Positions 16,130 through 24,900 of a DNA stretch of 35,075 bases are shown here, one piece after another. Origin of the DNA: UBA4717 sp045531795 (lineage in GTDB: Bacteria; Bacillota; Clostridia; Oscillospirales; CAG-272); assembly GCA_045531795.1 (NCBI GenBank), contig JAZSET010000114.1, positions 1 through 35,075 of the forward strand, given 5' to 3'. The notes under the pieces are model-generated. The model was given only the letters and a program-made list of their open reading frames with translations, was not told the origin of the DNA and ran no database searches. Each line of letters starts with the position of its first letter. The first letter of the stretch is position 1. Both the position numbers and the translations under genes were made by a program.

Positions 16130-16822
16130 TCAGTTGTGTAAAAGCTCGAATTTGTAGCCGACGCCCCATACTGTGCGGAGTGTCCACTTGTCCGATACGC
16201 CCTCAAGCTTTTCACGAAGTCTCTTTACGTGTACGTCAACTGTTCTCGAGTCACCGAGGTAGTCAAATCCCCAGACCTTGTCAAGAAGCTGGTCACGGGT
16301 AAATACTCTGTCGCAGTTTGATGCAAGGAAGAAGAGAAGCTCAAGCTCCTTAGGCGGAATATCGACGCTTTTGCCGTTGAGCTTAAGTTCATATTTTTCA
16401 AGGCTGATTTCGATATTTTCGAATTTGATAACCTCAAATTCGTTTTTGCTGTCATGTGAGTTGCAGCGTCTGAGAACTGCCTTTACTCTTGCAGAAAGCT
16501 CCTTTGTTTCAAAGGGCTTTACGATAAAGTCGTCAGCACCAAGCTCAAGTCCGAGCACCTTGTCGAACACCTCGCTCTTTGCGGTAAGCATAATGATAGG
16601 CTTTGATGATATTTCTCTGATTTCACGGCAAACCTGGTTACCGTCTTTCTTGGGAAGCATAAGGTCAAGAAGTACGAGGTCGGGCTCGAAAGTCTTGAAT
16701 GCTGCAAGGCCCTCCTCACCGTCGTGTGCGGTCTTGATTTCATATCCCTCATTTTCAAAGTACATTCTTAGTAAGTCGCATATGTTAAGGTCGTCGTCAA
16801 TTACAAGTATTTTTGTTGCCAT
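16130..16822 (-). CDS. OmpR/PhoB-family response regulator
   Basis: This is a 230-residue two-component transcription regulator. The receiver domain (about 1-118) has the acidic pocket Asp9-Asp10-Asp11, phospho-acceptor Asp53 in LVLLDLMLP, the conserved Thr in MLTAK, and Lys in DDFIVKPF. The C-terminal winged helix (about 130-228) has the PhoB signature: PPKELELLFFLA, RDQLLDKVWG, SRTVDVHVKRLREKL and VWGVGYKF. AAAAAGGAGAAAG precedes the ATG. It has a consensus promoter, and inverted 8-bp repeats flank that promoter, which suggests autoregulation. The cognate kinase is the next gene. Confidence 0.95.
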   Translation of the reverse strand: MATKILVIDDDLNICDLLRMYFENEGYEIKTAHDGEEGLAAFKTFEPDLVLLDLMLPKKDGNQVCREIREISSKPIIMLTAKSEVFDKVLGLELGADDFIVKPFETKELSARVKAVLRRCNSHDSKNEFEVIKFENIEISLEKYELKLNGKSVDIPPKELELLFFLASNCDRVFTRDQLLDKVWGFDYLGDSRTVDVHVKRLREKLEGVSDKWTLRTVWGVGYKFELLHN

Positions 16823-16887
16823 TTTCTTTCTCCTTTTTATTTATTAACATTTATTCCTTCGATTGTTAACTTTGACAATAATTTGAA

Positions 16888-16943
16888 TATGTTCATATTA
16901 TACCACTTACTGCGCACGATGTCAATAGAATTGTTTGAACATA
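16888..16943 (-). promoter_or_regulatory. Consensus promoter of the response regulator, flanked by inverted repeats
   Basis: On the minus strand, -35 TTGACA (16920-16925), a 17-bp spacer and -10 TATAAT (16897-16902), with an extended TGG: a perfect sigma-A promoter. The 8-mers TATGTTCA (16888-16895) and TGAACATA (16936-16943) form exact inverted arms on either side of it. They are candidate sites for autoregulation. Confidence 0.8.
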
Positions 16944-17041
16944 ATGTGAAAACGGAGTGAAGCTGTGGTGAAATATGTGCGATATAAGTAAAAATAGATA
17001 ACAAAAGGATGAAAAAACATCAAAAAATGTTACTTTGGATA

Positions 17042-17070
17042 TTGATTTTATTTTAAAATTATTATATAAT
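17042..17070 (+). promoter_or_regulatory. Promoter of the GDPD-like gene
   Basis: -35 TTGATT (17042-17047), a 17-bp spacer, and -10 TATAAT (17065-17070), 40 bp before the start codon at 17111. It probably also serves ychF, which follows after a 43-bp gap. Confidence 0.7.
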
Positions 17071-17110
17071 ATAGTGAATGTTTAAAATCGCACTCAAATC
17101 GGAGGACTGA

Positions 17111-17914
17111 ATGAAACACGGTATAGCCGGATTTGTTTTCACAATTGTAGTTATACTGATGCTCGGCGGTTGTGCCCGGGGGCAGACTGTCGATATGTAC
17201 AAGCTTCCAGGATATATTATGCACGCGGGAGGTGTCACACCCGACGGACTTGCAGGAACAAACAGCATTGAAGCTTTGAATAATTCTTATGAAAACGGCA
17301 ATTATTGGATCGAGCTTGACTTTAACCAAACATCCGACGGTGTATGGGTGTGTCTGCACGATTGGTATGCATATTACTCGGAAAAGATGACGGGAGCTTT
17401 GGTGCCGGACAGTCAGACCTTTGAAAAATACCGTACGGCTACGTACGGATATGAGTCGCCTACGCTTGATACTCTTGCAGGATGGATGAAAGAGCATCCG
17501 CTTGCGGTGATTGTGACCGATGTAAAGGATAATAATCAGGGATTTGTCAAGCATATCAGCGAAAGCTATCCCGACCTTGCGGACAGATTTGTCATACAGA
17601 TATATAGCCGTGATGAATATGCTTTTGTTGAAGAGTGCGGATTTGAAAGAATCATCTATACGCTTTATAAAGAGGTTCCTGAACGGCGCTATGACACAGA
17701 GCTTTTGAGAGATTTCGTTCAAAGCAGAGAAAAGCTTATAGCTCTTACATATGCCATAGATCCTGAAAACGCTGATGCTATCGCATCTGTTGCAGAGCTT
17801 GGTATTCCCCTTTATGTACACACGGTAAATGACCCGCAAGAACAGGCATTCTGGGTTGAAACGGGGGCGTATGGCTTTTACAGCGACTATAAAGAATACG
17901 CTGACGATAAATAA
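17111..17914 (+). CDS. GDPD/PI-PLC-superfamily lipoprotein
   Basis: This is a 267-residue lipoprotein. The signal peptide ends in lipobox LGGC with Cys21, so it is anchored outside the membrane. The rest is a glycerophosphodiester phosphodiesterase-like TIM barrel. The catalytic set is visible as His38 (in MHAGG), Glu68 and Asp70 (in WIELDF), and His83 (in CLHDW), with NSIEAL and TSDG between. The usual HRG motif reads HAG, so the substrate-contacting Arg is absent. This matches a distinct GDPD subfamily with HAxGG and TNSxEAL signatures rather than classical GlpQ. The substrate is unknown and may be a cell-surface phosphodiester polymer rather than glycerophosphodiesters. CGGAGG lies before the ATG. 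Confidence 0.82.
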   Translation: MKHGIAGFVFTIVVILMLGGCARGQTVDMYKLPGYIMHAGGVTPDGLAGTNSIEALNNSYENGNYWIELDFNQTSDGVWVCLHDWYAYYSEKMTGALVPDSQTFEKYRTATYGYESPTLDTLAGWMKEHPLAVIVTDVKDNNQGFVKHISESYPDLADRFVIQIYSRDEYAFVEECGFERIIYTLYKEVPERRYDTELLRDFVQSREKLIALTYAIDPENADAIASVAELGIPLYVHTVNDPQEQAFWVETGAYGFYSDYKEYADDK

Positions 17915-17957
17915 AACACATGATTTTTAATCTTGAAAATAAAGGAGTAAATCTCAA

Positions 17958-19055
17958 ATGAAACTCGGTATAGTAGGACTTCCGAATGTCGGAAAGAGTA
18001 CACTTTTTAATGCACTTACAGGTGCAGGAGCGCAGTCTGCAAACTATCCTTTCTGTACAATTGACCCGAATGTGGGCGTTGTTGCAGTTCCGGACAGCAG
18101 ACTTGATTATTTGAGCAATATATATAATCCCGAAAAATACACACCGGCAATAATTGAATTTGTTGACATTGCAGGCCTTGTCAAGGGCGCGTCTCAGGGA
18201 GAGGGCCTTGGTAACAAGTTCTTGTCTCACATAAGAGAGGTTGACGCCATTATTCACGTGGTAAGATGCTTTGAGAATGACGACATCATTCACGTTGACG
18301 GAAGCATTGACCCTGTCCGTGACCTCGACATAATAAATATGGAGCTTATTCTCTCGGACATTGAAATTGTTGAACGCAGAATTGACCGTACAACAAAGGC
18401 AATGAAAGGCGATAAGACACTTGCGTCCGAGCTTGAATTCTTAAAGCGCGTACTTGAGGTTCTTTCAAACGGAAAGAGCGCAAGAAGCGTTGAAAGAAGT
18501 GAGGAAGAAGAGCTTATTATGAATGAACTCAGACTTCTCTCGGACAAGCCTGTGATTTATGCGGCGAATGTTTCTGAAGACGATATCGTAAACGGCTGTG
18601 ACTCAAATGAGCACTATAAGGCTCTTTGCGAAGCGGTTGCAGACGAAAGAGCGGAGATAATGCCCGTATGCTCAAAGATTGAGGAAGAAATTTCCGAGCT
18701 TGAAGCTGACGAAAAGAAGATGTTCCTTGATGAGCTTGGCATTAAGGAAAGCGGGCTTGACAAGCTTATTAAATCAAGTTATTCGCTTTTAGGTCTTATA
18801 AGCTATCTTACTGCAGGTCCCAAAGAAGTCAGAGCCTGGACAATAACAAAGGGAACAAAGGCTCCTCAGGCGGCAGGTAAAATTCACAGCGATTTCGAGC
18901 GTGGCTTTATTCGTGCCGAGGTTATTCATTTTGACGAGCTTGTTTCCTGCGACGGCTCTATGGTAACTGCAAAGGACAAGGGCCTTATCAGAAGTGAGGG
19001 CAAGGAATATGTTATTGCTGACGGAGACATTGTTCTCTTCAGATTTAATGTATAA
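17958..19055 (+). CDS. ychF: Ribosome-binding ATPase YchF (OLA1 type)
   Basis: YchF is a universally conserved Obg-family P-loop protein that prefers ATP and binds the ribosome. The protein is 365 residues, the usual size. Walker A is GLPNVGKST (residues 7-15). NYPFCTIDPNVGVV, VDIAGLVKGASQGEGLGNKFL and HVVRCFE follow, then a coiled-coil insert (about 130-200) and the C-terminal TGS domain (AWTITKGTKAPQAAGKIHSD, FIRAEVI). AAAGGAG precedes the ATG. It follows the GDPD-like gene by 43 bp and is probably co-transcribed with it. Confidence 0.97.
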   Translation: MKLGIVGLPNVGKSTLFNALTGAGAQSANYPFCTIDPNVGVVAVPDSRLDYLSNIYNPEKYTPAIIEFVDIAGLVKGASQGEGLGNKFLSHIREVDAIIHVVRCFENDDIIHVDGSIDPVRDLDIINMELILSDIEIVERRIDRTTKAMKGDKTLASELEFLKRVLEVLSNGKSARSVERSEEEELIMNELRLLSDKPVIYAANVSEDDIVNGCDSNEHYKALCEAVADERAEIMPVCSKIEEEISELEADEKKMFLDELGIKESGLDKLIKSSYSLLGLISYLTAGPKEVRAWTITKGTKAPQAAGKIHSDFERGFIRAEVIHFDELVSCDGSMVTAKDKGLIRSEGKEYVIADGDIVLFRFNV

Positions 19056-19065
19056 AATCGGATAA

Positions 19066-19108
19066 AAATACTGTGTTGTGACCATAATTCATATATTACA
19101 GTGTTTTT
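19066..19108 (+). terminator. Terminator-like hairpin after ychF
   Basis: Arms AAATACTGT (19066-19074) and ACAGTGTTT (19098-19106) pair over 9 bp with one U-G wobble and enclose a 23-nt loop. A T-run (19104-19108) overlaps the second arm. The large loop makes the call uncertain. Confidence 0.4.
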
Positions 19109-19126
19109 AACGGGAAAGGGGCTTTC

Positions 19127-19570
19127 TTGAAACATATTGATATATATACCGACGGTGCTTGTAAATTCAACCCCGGGCCGGGCGGCTGGGCAGCAGTGCT
19201 TGTCTACAACGGCCACGAAAAAGAACTGTCGGGCGGAGAAAAGCTGACTACAAATAACCGCATGGAGCTGCTTGCTGCCATTAACGGGCTTAAAATACTG
19301 AAAGAACCATGCGATGTAACCCTTTATTCCGATTCTAAATATCTCATTGATTCCGTAGAAAAAGGCTGGGTATACTCCTGGCGGGAAAAAGGCTGGAAAA
19401 AGCCCGACAAATCCCCGGCACTTAACCCCGATTTGTGGGAGGAGATTTTGAAGCTTATCGAGTATCACAAGGTAGGGTTTGTCTGGGTAAAGGGACATGC
19501 GGGTCATGAGTATAATGAAAGATGCGACCGTCTTGCTGTGGCGGGAGCCATAGCGGCATCGGAAAGCTAA
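19127..19570 (+). CDS. rnhA: Ribonuclease HI
   Basis: RNase HI cuts the RNA strand of RNA-DNA hybrids using two metal ions. The protein is 147 residues. The four catalytic acids are present: Asp9 (YTDGAC), Glu47 (NNRMELLA), Asp69 (YSDSKYLID) and Asp134 (ERCDRLA). His124 (VKGHAGHEYNE) and the basic handle WREKGWKKPDKSP are also visible. Translation starts at a TTG (19127) after AAAGGGG; no ATG lies upstream of the first conserved strand. It precedes the Fe-S genes by 26 bp. Confidence 0.96.
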   Translation: MKHIDIYTDGACKFNPGPGGWAAVLVYNGHEKELSGGEKLTTNNRMELLAAINGLKILKEPCDVTLYSDSKYLIDSVEKGWVYSWREKGWKKPDKSPALNPDLWEEILKLIEYHKVGFVWVKGHAGHEYNERCDRLAVAGAIAASES

Positions 19571-19596
19571 TTGTATAAATTTTGAAAGGCAAAGAA

Positions 19597-20772
19597 ATGG
19601 AAAAAAGATTTGTTTATGCCGACAATGCGGCAACGACACCCGTATATCCCGAGGTGCTTGAGGCTATGATGCCTGCATTCGGAGAAGTTTACGGAAACCC
19701 CTCAAGCTTATATTCAAAAGGCAATGAGGCAAAAGCTGTCCTCAATGCATCAAGAGAAAAAATTGCAGACATTCTTGGCTGTAAGCCGTCTGAATTCTTC
19801 TTTACATCATGCGGAACAGAGTCGGACAACTGGGCTATAAAGGGAGCAGCGAGAGCAAATGTATCAAGAGGTAAACATCTGGTTACCACAAAGATTGAGC
19901 ATCACGCAGTGCTTCATACAATGAAGGCTCTTGAAAAGGAGGGCTTTGAAGTAACCTATGTTGCACCGAACAGTGACGGTATAATCACTCCCGAAAGCAT
20001 TAAAGAGGCACTCCGACCTGATACGACACTTGTTTCTGTAATGTATGCAAACAATGAAATCGGCACAATTGAGCCTGTTAAGGAAATTGCAGAGGTTGTA
20101 AAGGCTTATGACAGCAAGATTGTTGTATTTACAGATGCGGTACAGGCTCTCGGAAATGTTAAAATCAATCTTCACGAGCTTGGCGTTGATATGCTGAGCC
20201 TTTCGGGACATAAAATCCACGCTCCAAAGGGCATTGGCGGACTTTATATCAAGACAGGCACCCGCGTACACACCTTTGTTGACGGTGGCGGACAGGAGAG
20301 AAACCGTCGCGGCGGCACAGAAAATTTAGCATATATCGCAGGACTTGCCAAGGCTATTGAGCTTGCGGACAAGAATCTCTGCGACATTCCGAGAATAGAA
20401 AAAATGCGTGACAGACTCGTAAAGGGAATAGTTGAGAAAATCCCCTATGTGAGGGTGAACGGTACGATGGAAAACAGACTCCCCGGCAATATAAATGTTG
20501 CTTTTGAATATATTGAGGGCGAAAGTATGCTCCTGCTTCTTGATATGGCGGGTATTTGCTCATCAACGGGATCTGCATGTTCCTCAAATTCACTTGAGCC
20601 GTCTCACGTGCTTTTATCAATCGGTGTTCCGGTCGAGGTTGCGCACGGCTCTTTGAGATTGTCTCTTGGCAGAGACAATACTGAAGAGGATGTGGATTAT
20701 ATACTTGATGTACTTCCCAAGGTAGTACAGAGACTCAGAGATATGAGCCCGATATATCCGGGTAATAAATAA
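19597..20772 (+). CDS. Cysteine desulfurase (IscS/NifS family)
   Basis: This is a PLP enzyme that takes sulfur from cysteine as an enzyme persulfide for Fe-S clusters and thio-modified tRNA. From the ATG at 19597 it has 391 residues. Landmarks are YADNAATTP at the N-terminus, FTSCGTESDNWAI, PLP-binding Lys206 in LSGHKIHAPKG, RRGGTEN, and the mobile catalytic loop STGSACSS with Cys328. That is the group I (IscS/NifS) type loop. A TTG at 19582 would add five residues, but AAAGG is better placed for the ATG. The scaffold protein gene follows 10 bp later. Confidence 0.93.
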   Translation: MEKRFVYADNAATTPVYPEVLEAMMPAFGEVYGNPSSLYSKGNEAKAVLNASREKIADILGCKPSEFFFTSCGTESDNWAIKGAARANVSRGKHLVTTKIEHHAVLHTMKALEKEGFEVTYVAPNSDGIITPESIKEALRPDTTLVSVMYANNEIGTIEPVKEIAEVVKAYDSKIVVFTDAVQALGNVKINLHELGVDMLSLSGHKIHAPKGIGGLYIKTGTRVHTFVDGGGQERNRRGGTENLAYIAGLAKAIELADKNLCDIPRIEKMRDRLVKGIVEKIPYVRVNGTMENRLPGNINVAFEYIEGESMLLLLDMAGICSSTGSACSSNSLEPSHVLLSIGVPVEVAHGSLRLSLGRDNTEEDVDYILDVLPKVVQRLRDMSPIYPGNK

Positions 20773-20782
20773 GGAGGTAAAT

Positions 20783-21217
20783 ATGTATAGCGAAAAGGTA
20801 ATGGATCATTTCTCCAATCCCCGTAACGTCGGAGAAATAGAAAATGCAGACGGCGTAGGCGAAGTTGGAAATGCGGTCTGCGGCGATATTATGAAGATTT
20901 TCCTCAAGATAGAGGACAACACAATAGTTGATGTAAAGTTCAAGACATTCGGTTGCGGTGCGGCGATTGCAACAAGCAGTATGGCAACCGAGATGATCAA
21001 GGGCAAAAAGGTTGAAGAGGCACTTGAACTTACAAACAAGGCGGTAGTTGAAGCTCTTGACGGGCTTCCGCCTGCAAAGATTCACTGCTCGGTACTCGCT
21101 GAGGAAGCTGTAAAGAGCGCGATTGCAAACTATTATGACAACAATGGAATTGAGCATAACATAGATGTTGCCTGCGATTGCAATTGCGAGAGCTGCCACA
21201 AGCACGACGCCCATTGA
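20783..21217 (+). CDS. Fe-S cluster scaffold protein (IscU/NifU N-terminal type) with Cys-rich tail
   Basis: This is a 144-residue scaffold on which Fe-S clusters are built from sulfur delivered by the adjacent desulfurase. The three cluster ligands are Cys33 (AVCGD, with conserved Asp35), Cys58 (FGCGAA) and Cys102 (IHCSVLAEEA). The C-terminus carries an extra tail, CDCNCESCHKHDAH, with four Cys and three His in 14 residues. This tail is not part of the core scaffold and may bind metal. AAGGAGG precedes the ATG. No IscR, HscA or HscB gene is adjacent, consistent with a NifS/NifU pair of clostridial type. Confidence 0.92.
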   Translation: MYSEKVMDHFSNPRNVGEIENADGVGEVGNAVCGDIMKIFLKIEDNTIVDVKFKTFGCGAAIATSSMATEMIKGKKVEEALELTNKAVVEALDGLPPAKIHCSVLAEEAVKSAIANYYDNNGIEHNIDVACDCNCESCHKHDAH

Positions 21218-21235
21218 TAAAACTTACAATAAAAC

Positions 21236-21277
21236 ATACCGTAACGACATAATTTTTGTTGTTGCGGTATATTTTTG
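21236..21277 (+). terminator. Terminator of the rnhA-iscS-iscU unit
   Basis: Arms ATACCGTAACGAC (21236-21248) and GTTGTTGCGGTAT (21258-21270) form a 13-bp stem with two G-U wobbles and a 9-nt loop. They are followed by ATTTTTGT. It begins 18 bp after the iscU stop codon. Confidence 0.8.
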
Positions 21278-21620
21278 TCGAATTTGTGCATTTTGTATAA
21301 GTGTAGAAAAAACGACTCAAAATTTGTGCAAAATGACGAATGCGATATTTGGGAAAAGGCTGTAAAATAATTATTTACAGCCCGCAAGAAAGTAATTTAT
21401 AATCTCAAATAAGTAAGGTTCGAGCTTGTGTCTCCTGAAAATTCCCTATAATAACGGGAAAATCAGCGACGATTATGGTAATTTATAATTACTATAACAC
21501 AAAACTGCTACATCAGCAAAAATTGTCGAAATAAACAAATCAAAAATAAGTCGGGATTTGACTTAGAAAAAGCCCCAAAAGGGGTTTTGGTGTTTGTGAA
21601 CGGGCAGTTTGTATTTTTTT
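21278..21620. other. A/T-rich intergenic region with inverted repeats, no gene seen
   Basis: No credible coding frame is present. It holds the 10-mer AATTTGTGCA twice (21281-21290 and 21321-21330), a 9-bp inverted repeat GGCTGTAAA/TTTACAGCC (21358-21382), and TTCCC/GGGAA around a TATAAT (21442-21460). A 25-bp near-palindrome lies at 21473-21497, with 11-bp arms and a single mismatch. A small CCCC-AAAA-GGGG hairpin flanked by A and T runs is at 21568-21588. These may be operators or remnants; none matches a class I can name. Confidence 0.5.
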
Positions 21621-21627
21621 TACACTA

Positions 21628-21656
21628 TTGACATTTATTTTTCGCTGTGATATTAT
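21628..21656 (+). promoter_or_regulatory. Promoter of the 12-kb transport operon
   Basis: -35 TTGACA (21628-21633), 17-bp spacer, extended TGA, and -10 TATTAT (21651-21656). Transcription is predicted to begin near 21663, which leaves a leader of about 245 nt before the first start codon at 21907. Confidence 0.75.
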
Positions 21657-21662
21657 AATTAT

Positions 21663-21906
21663 ATGTAAATCATACGCTGACAATTTGGCAAAAAAGCAAC
21701 TTAAGGAAGTCTTTGAAAGCTTGTCTCAGATGTGCGAATGAGCCGCGTGAACTGCACATGGGCTGGCTTTTGTTTTCTGATTGGGGCTTTTTGTCCGTGA
21801 CGGCCGTGTACGAGTGACACACATTTCAGGTAAATGTCCGTCTGCTTGTCTGCAGATTTCAAAAATGACAGATTCTCTTCAAAGTAATCTTGGCAGGAGG
21901 AAAATT
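21663..21906 (+). other. Long structured 5' leader of the transport operon
   Basis: The leader has several possible pairings: ACTT/AAGT, ATGTGC (21730-21735) with GCACAT (21754-21759), and AGCC (21741-21744) with GGCT (21761-21764). The last two cross each other, so they are either a pseudoknot or alternatives. ACATTT/AAATGT forms a hairpin further downstream. A T-rich stretch (21768-21776) follows the crossing helices. I could not assign a riboswitch class. The ribosome binding site GGCAGGAGG sits just before the ATG. The open reading frame that extends back to 21781 is not supported. Confidence 0.4.
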
Positions 21907-24900
21907 ATGAAAAGAACGAGATTAACACGGTTGCTTGCCGCAGTGCTCTCGCTTCTGATGATCTTCACAAGCTTCAGTCTCACAGCTGTCGCTGATGTTG
22001 AAGAAACAGAAGAACAGACTATGTCATATGACATTGAGGAAGTAAAGGCTTTGCTCAATGCCCTGACATATACCGAGTACGTTGCCCGCACAAGCAGATT
22101 CCCCAGGGCAACAAGCACAGTTGTTGTAAATGCAACCGACTATGACAAGGAATTAACCGATGCGGCTGTTAAGGTTGTCACCGATTTCGAGGACGATAAG
22201 GGCGAAGCGCTCTATACCCCTACTGACGGTTCGGTAACCTGGAAGATTAACATCCCCGAGACTGCAAAGTATGCTGTAAAGCTTTACTATGCATCTTACG
22301 GTAATCAGAAGTCTACAGCAATCGAAAGAGCTTGCCGCATAGACGACGAATTTCCTTTCAGGGGGCTCAGATACTTAACAATTTCCAAGAACTGGCTTCC
22401 TACGATTTTTGATCCCACAACAGCTACCTCGGAAACTGCAAACGGTTTAAGAGTTGATGAAAACGGAAATTACCGTTTCCAGACTGATATCAACGGAAAT
22501 GACATCAAGCCGAACCTTTTTGAAACTCCCAGATGGGGCGAATATTTATTCTGCGATTCCACAGGCTATGATGTATATCCCTATGAAATCGCTCTGAGCG
22601 AGGGTGAACATAAGTTTTCTCTCGAGGCGTCAAGAGACGAAATGGTACTGAAGACCATTGAGTTCTGTCCTCTGGAGGAGTCAAAGTCTTATGCCGATGT
22701 GGAAAGCGAATATGAAAAGGCAGGGCTTGCTTCTGCGGATGCTGACATACTTATAATGGAAGCGGAGCTTCCTGTAGCATCCTCTGACCGTACCATTTAT
22801 CCTCAGAATGACCGTTCCTCAGCGATAACATCGCCTCAGGATTCGTCAAAAACAAAGATGAATGCAATCGGTTCCACAAAGTGGCAGTCGGTAGGACAGT
22901 GGCTTGAATATACATTCACCTGTGAAAAGAGCGGTCTTTACTATATCGTTCCCAGATTCAAGCAGTCTGACCTTGCAGGTATTTATGTAACACGTCGTTT
23001 GTACATAAATGATGAGATACCCTTTGATGAAGCGAACTACTGTCAGTTCAACTATGGTGACAGTTGGCAGCAGCAGCCTCTCAATGACGGCGAAACAGAA
23101 TTTAAGTTCTACTTTGAAGAAGGAAAAGAATATACACTCAAGTTTGAAGTTGCTCTCGGTCATGTGGGAGATATCCTCGAAACAGCAAGCAATGCGATGG
23201 GTTCAATGAATGCTGACTATCTGAAGATTCTTCAGATTACAGGTGCGGACCCCGACCAGTACCGTGACTACAACTTCAATGTCCTCATTCCTAATGTAAT
23301 CAAGGACCTTTACATTCAGAGCAAGGTGCTTTCGGAAATTTCCGAAACGCTTATTGAAATAAGCGGAGGAAAGAGCAGCAGCTCAGCTTCTCTTGACAAT
23401 ATCGCGCGTACTCTTATGAAGATGGCAACAAGCGAAGATGAAGTAGCGAAAAACCTTGCGCAGATGAAGAGCTACATCGGTACTCTCGGTACGTGGATTA
23501 ACTCTTCACAGAACCAGCCTCTTCTTGTTGATACTATAGCGATTTGCCCTGTAGACAAAAAGGAAGAGCTTCCAAGAGCTAACGCAAGTTTCTTTGAATC
23601 TGCAAAATATGAGCTTTCTTCATTTATAAACAGCTTTATCACCGACTACAGCAACCTCGGCGCTACCAAGGAGCTTGACGCTGATGAAATTCTTGAGGTC
23701 TGGATAAGCGGTGGTCGTGACCAGGCGCAGATCGTAAGAAACCTTATCGATAATAAATTTACAAATGAAACAAATATCGGTGTAAACCTTAAGCTTGTTG
23801 CGCCAGGAACACTTCTTCCCTCAACACTTGCGGGAGCAGGTCCTGACGTATCGCTTACAAATGCTCAGGGTGACCCCATTCAGTATGCTATCAGAAATGC
23901 TTCAATGAAGCTCAATGATTTCGATACATTCGAAGAGGTAACATCGAGATTTGACGAAGCGGCAATGATACCCCTTACACTTTATGGTGACACATACGGT
24001 ATTCCCGAAACAATGACATTCTCAATGATGTTCTACCGTAAGGACGTATTTGCTGATCTTGGTCTTGATATTCCCCGTACCTGGGATGAGCTTATGGCTA
24101 TAATACCTTATCTCCAATATAACAATATGGAAGTTGGTATTCCCTCATCCACAGCAGGTCTTAACCTTCTCCTTTACCAGATGGGCGGAGAGGTATATGC
24201 AGATGAGGGTATGAGAATCGGATACGATTCAAACATTTCGCTCGAAGCATTTGATACGCTTTGCTCATACTTTACAAACTACGGCTTCCCTGTAACCTAC
24301 GACTTTGCAAACCGTTTCAGAACAGGTGAGCTTCCCCTCGGCTTCTCCGATTATGTAGCTTCATATAACCAGCTTACAATATTCGCAACCGAAATCAGAG
24401 GACTCTGGGAATTCGTTCCGCTTGTAGGATACGAAGATGAAAACGGCAATGTGAACAACGATTCACTTGTAACCGTTGCTCCGATGATGATGATGGCGGG
24501 TGTAAATGACGCCGAAACAGCCTGGGACTTTATGGACTGGTTCGTAACCGCCGATGTTCAGGCAGCATACTCCAACGAGGTTGTTGCAACAATCGGTCAG
24601 GGTGCTATGTACGCAACTGCCAACATAGAGGCTCTCGAATCACTGCCCTGGGCAACAAGCGATTACAAGCACATTATGGAGCAGTTCAAGAGCTTGTCAG
24701 CCGTTCCGGAATATCCGGGCGGATATATTCTCGCACGATATACAAACTTTGCATTCCTCGATGCATACAACAATGCTGCAGATCCCGTAGAGTCACTTCT
24801 CGGCTATGTTGATGACATAAACAAGGAAATCATAAGAAAACGTGAGGAATTTGACCTTGAAACACTTGAGCTCGGCGATACTCTTGAAGCAAAGCGCGCA

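Noticed and set aside
16278..16847. A 189-codon plus-strand frame
   Set aside because: It is antisense to the response regulator, is very Ser/Leu rich, and is a shadow of its codon pattern.
17048..17839. A 263-codon minus-strand frame
   Set aside because: It is antisense to the GDPD-like gene, which has a promoter, a Shine-Dalgarno, a lipobox and catalytic motifs. The antisense protein shows nothing recognisable.
18926..19639. A 237-codon minus-strand frame
   Set aside because: It crosses the end of ychF, all of rnhA and the start of iscS in antisense. The three plus-strand genes are certain.
21568..21588. CCCC-AAAA-GGGG hairpin as a terminator
   Set aside because: The GC stem is only 4 bp with a bulge and only four T follow. 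A better terminator for iscU already exists at 21236-21277.
21781..21906. 42-residue extension of the solute-binding protein
   Set aside because: It would place non-secretory sequence before a clear signal peptide. GGAGG sits just ahead of the ATG at 21907.
21663..21906. Known riboswitch (c-di-GMP, SAM or similar) in the transport leader
   Set aside because: The diagnostic conserved cores I know for these classes are not present, so I list it only as an unassigned leader.
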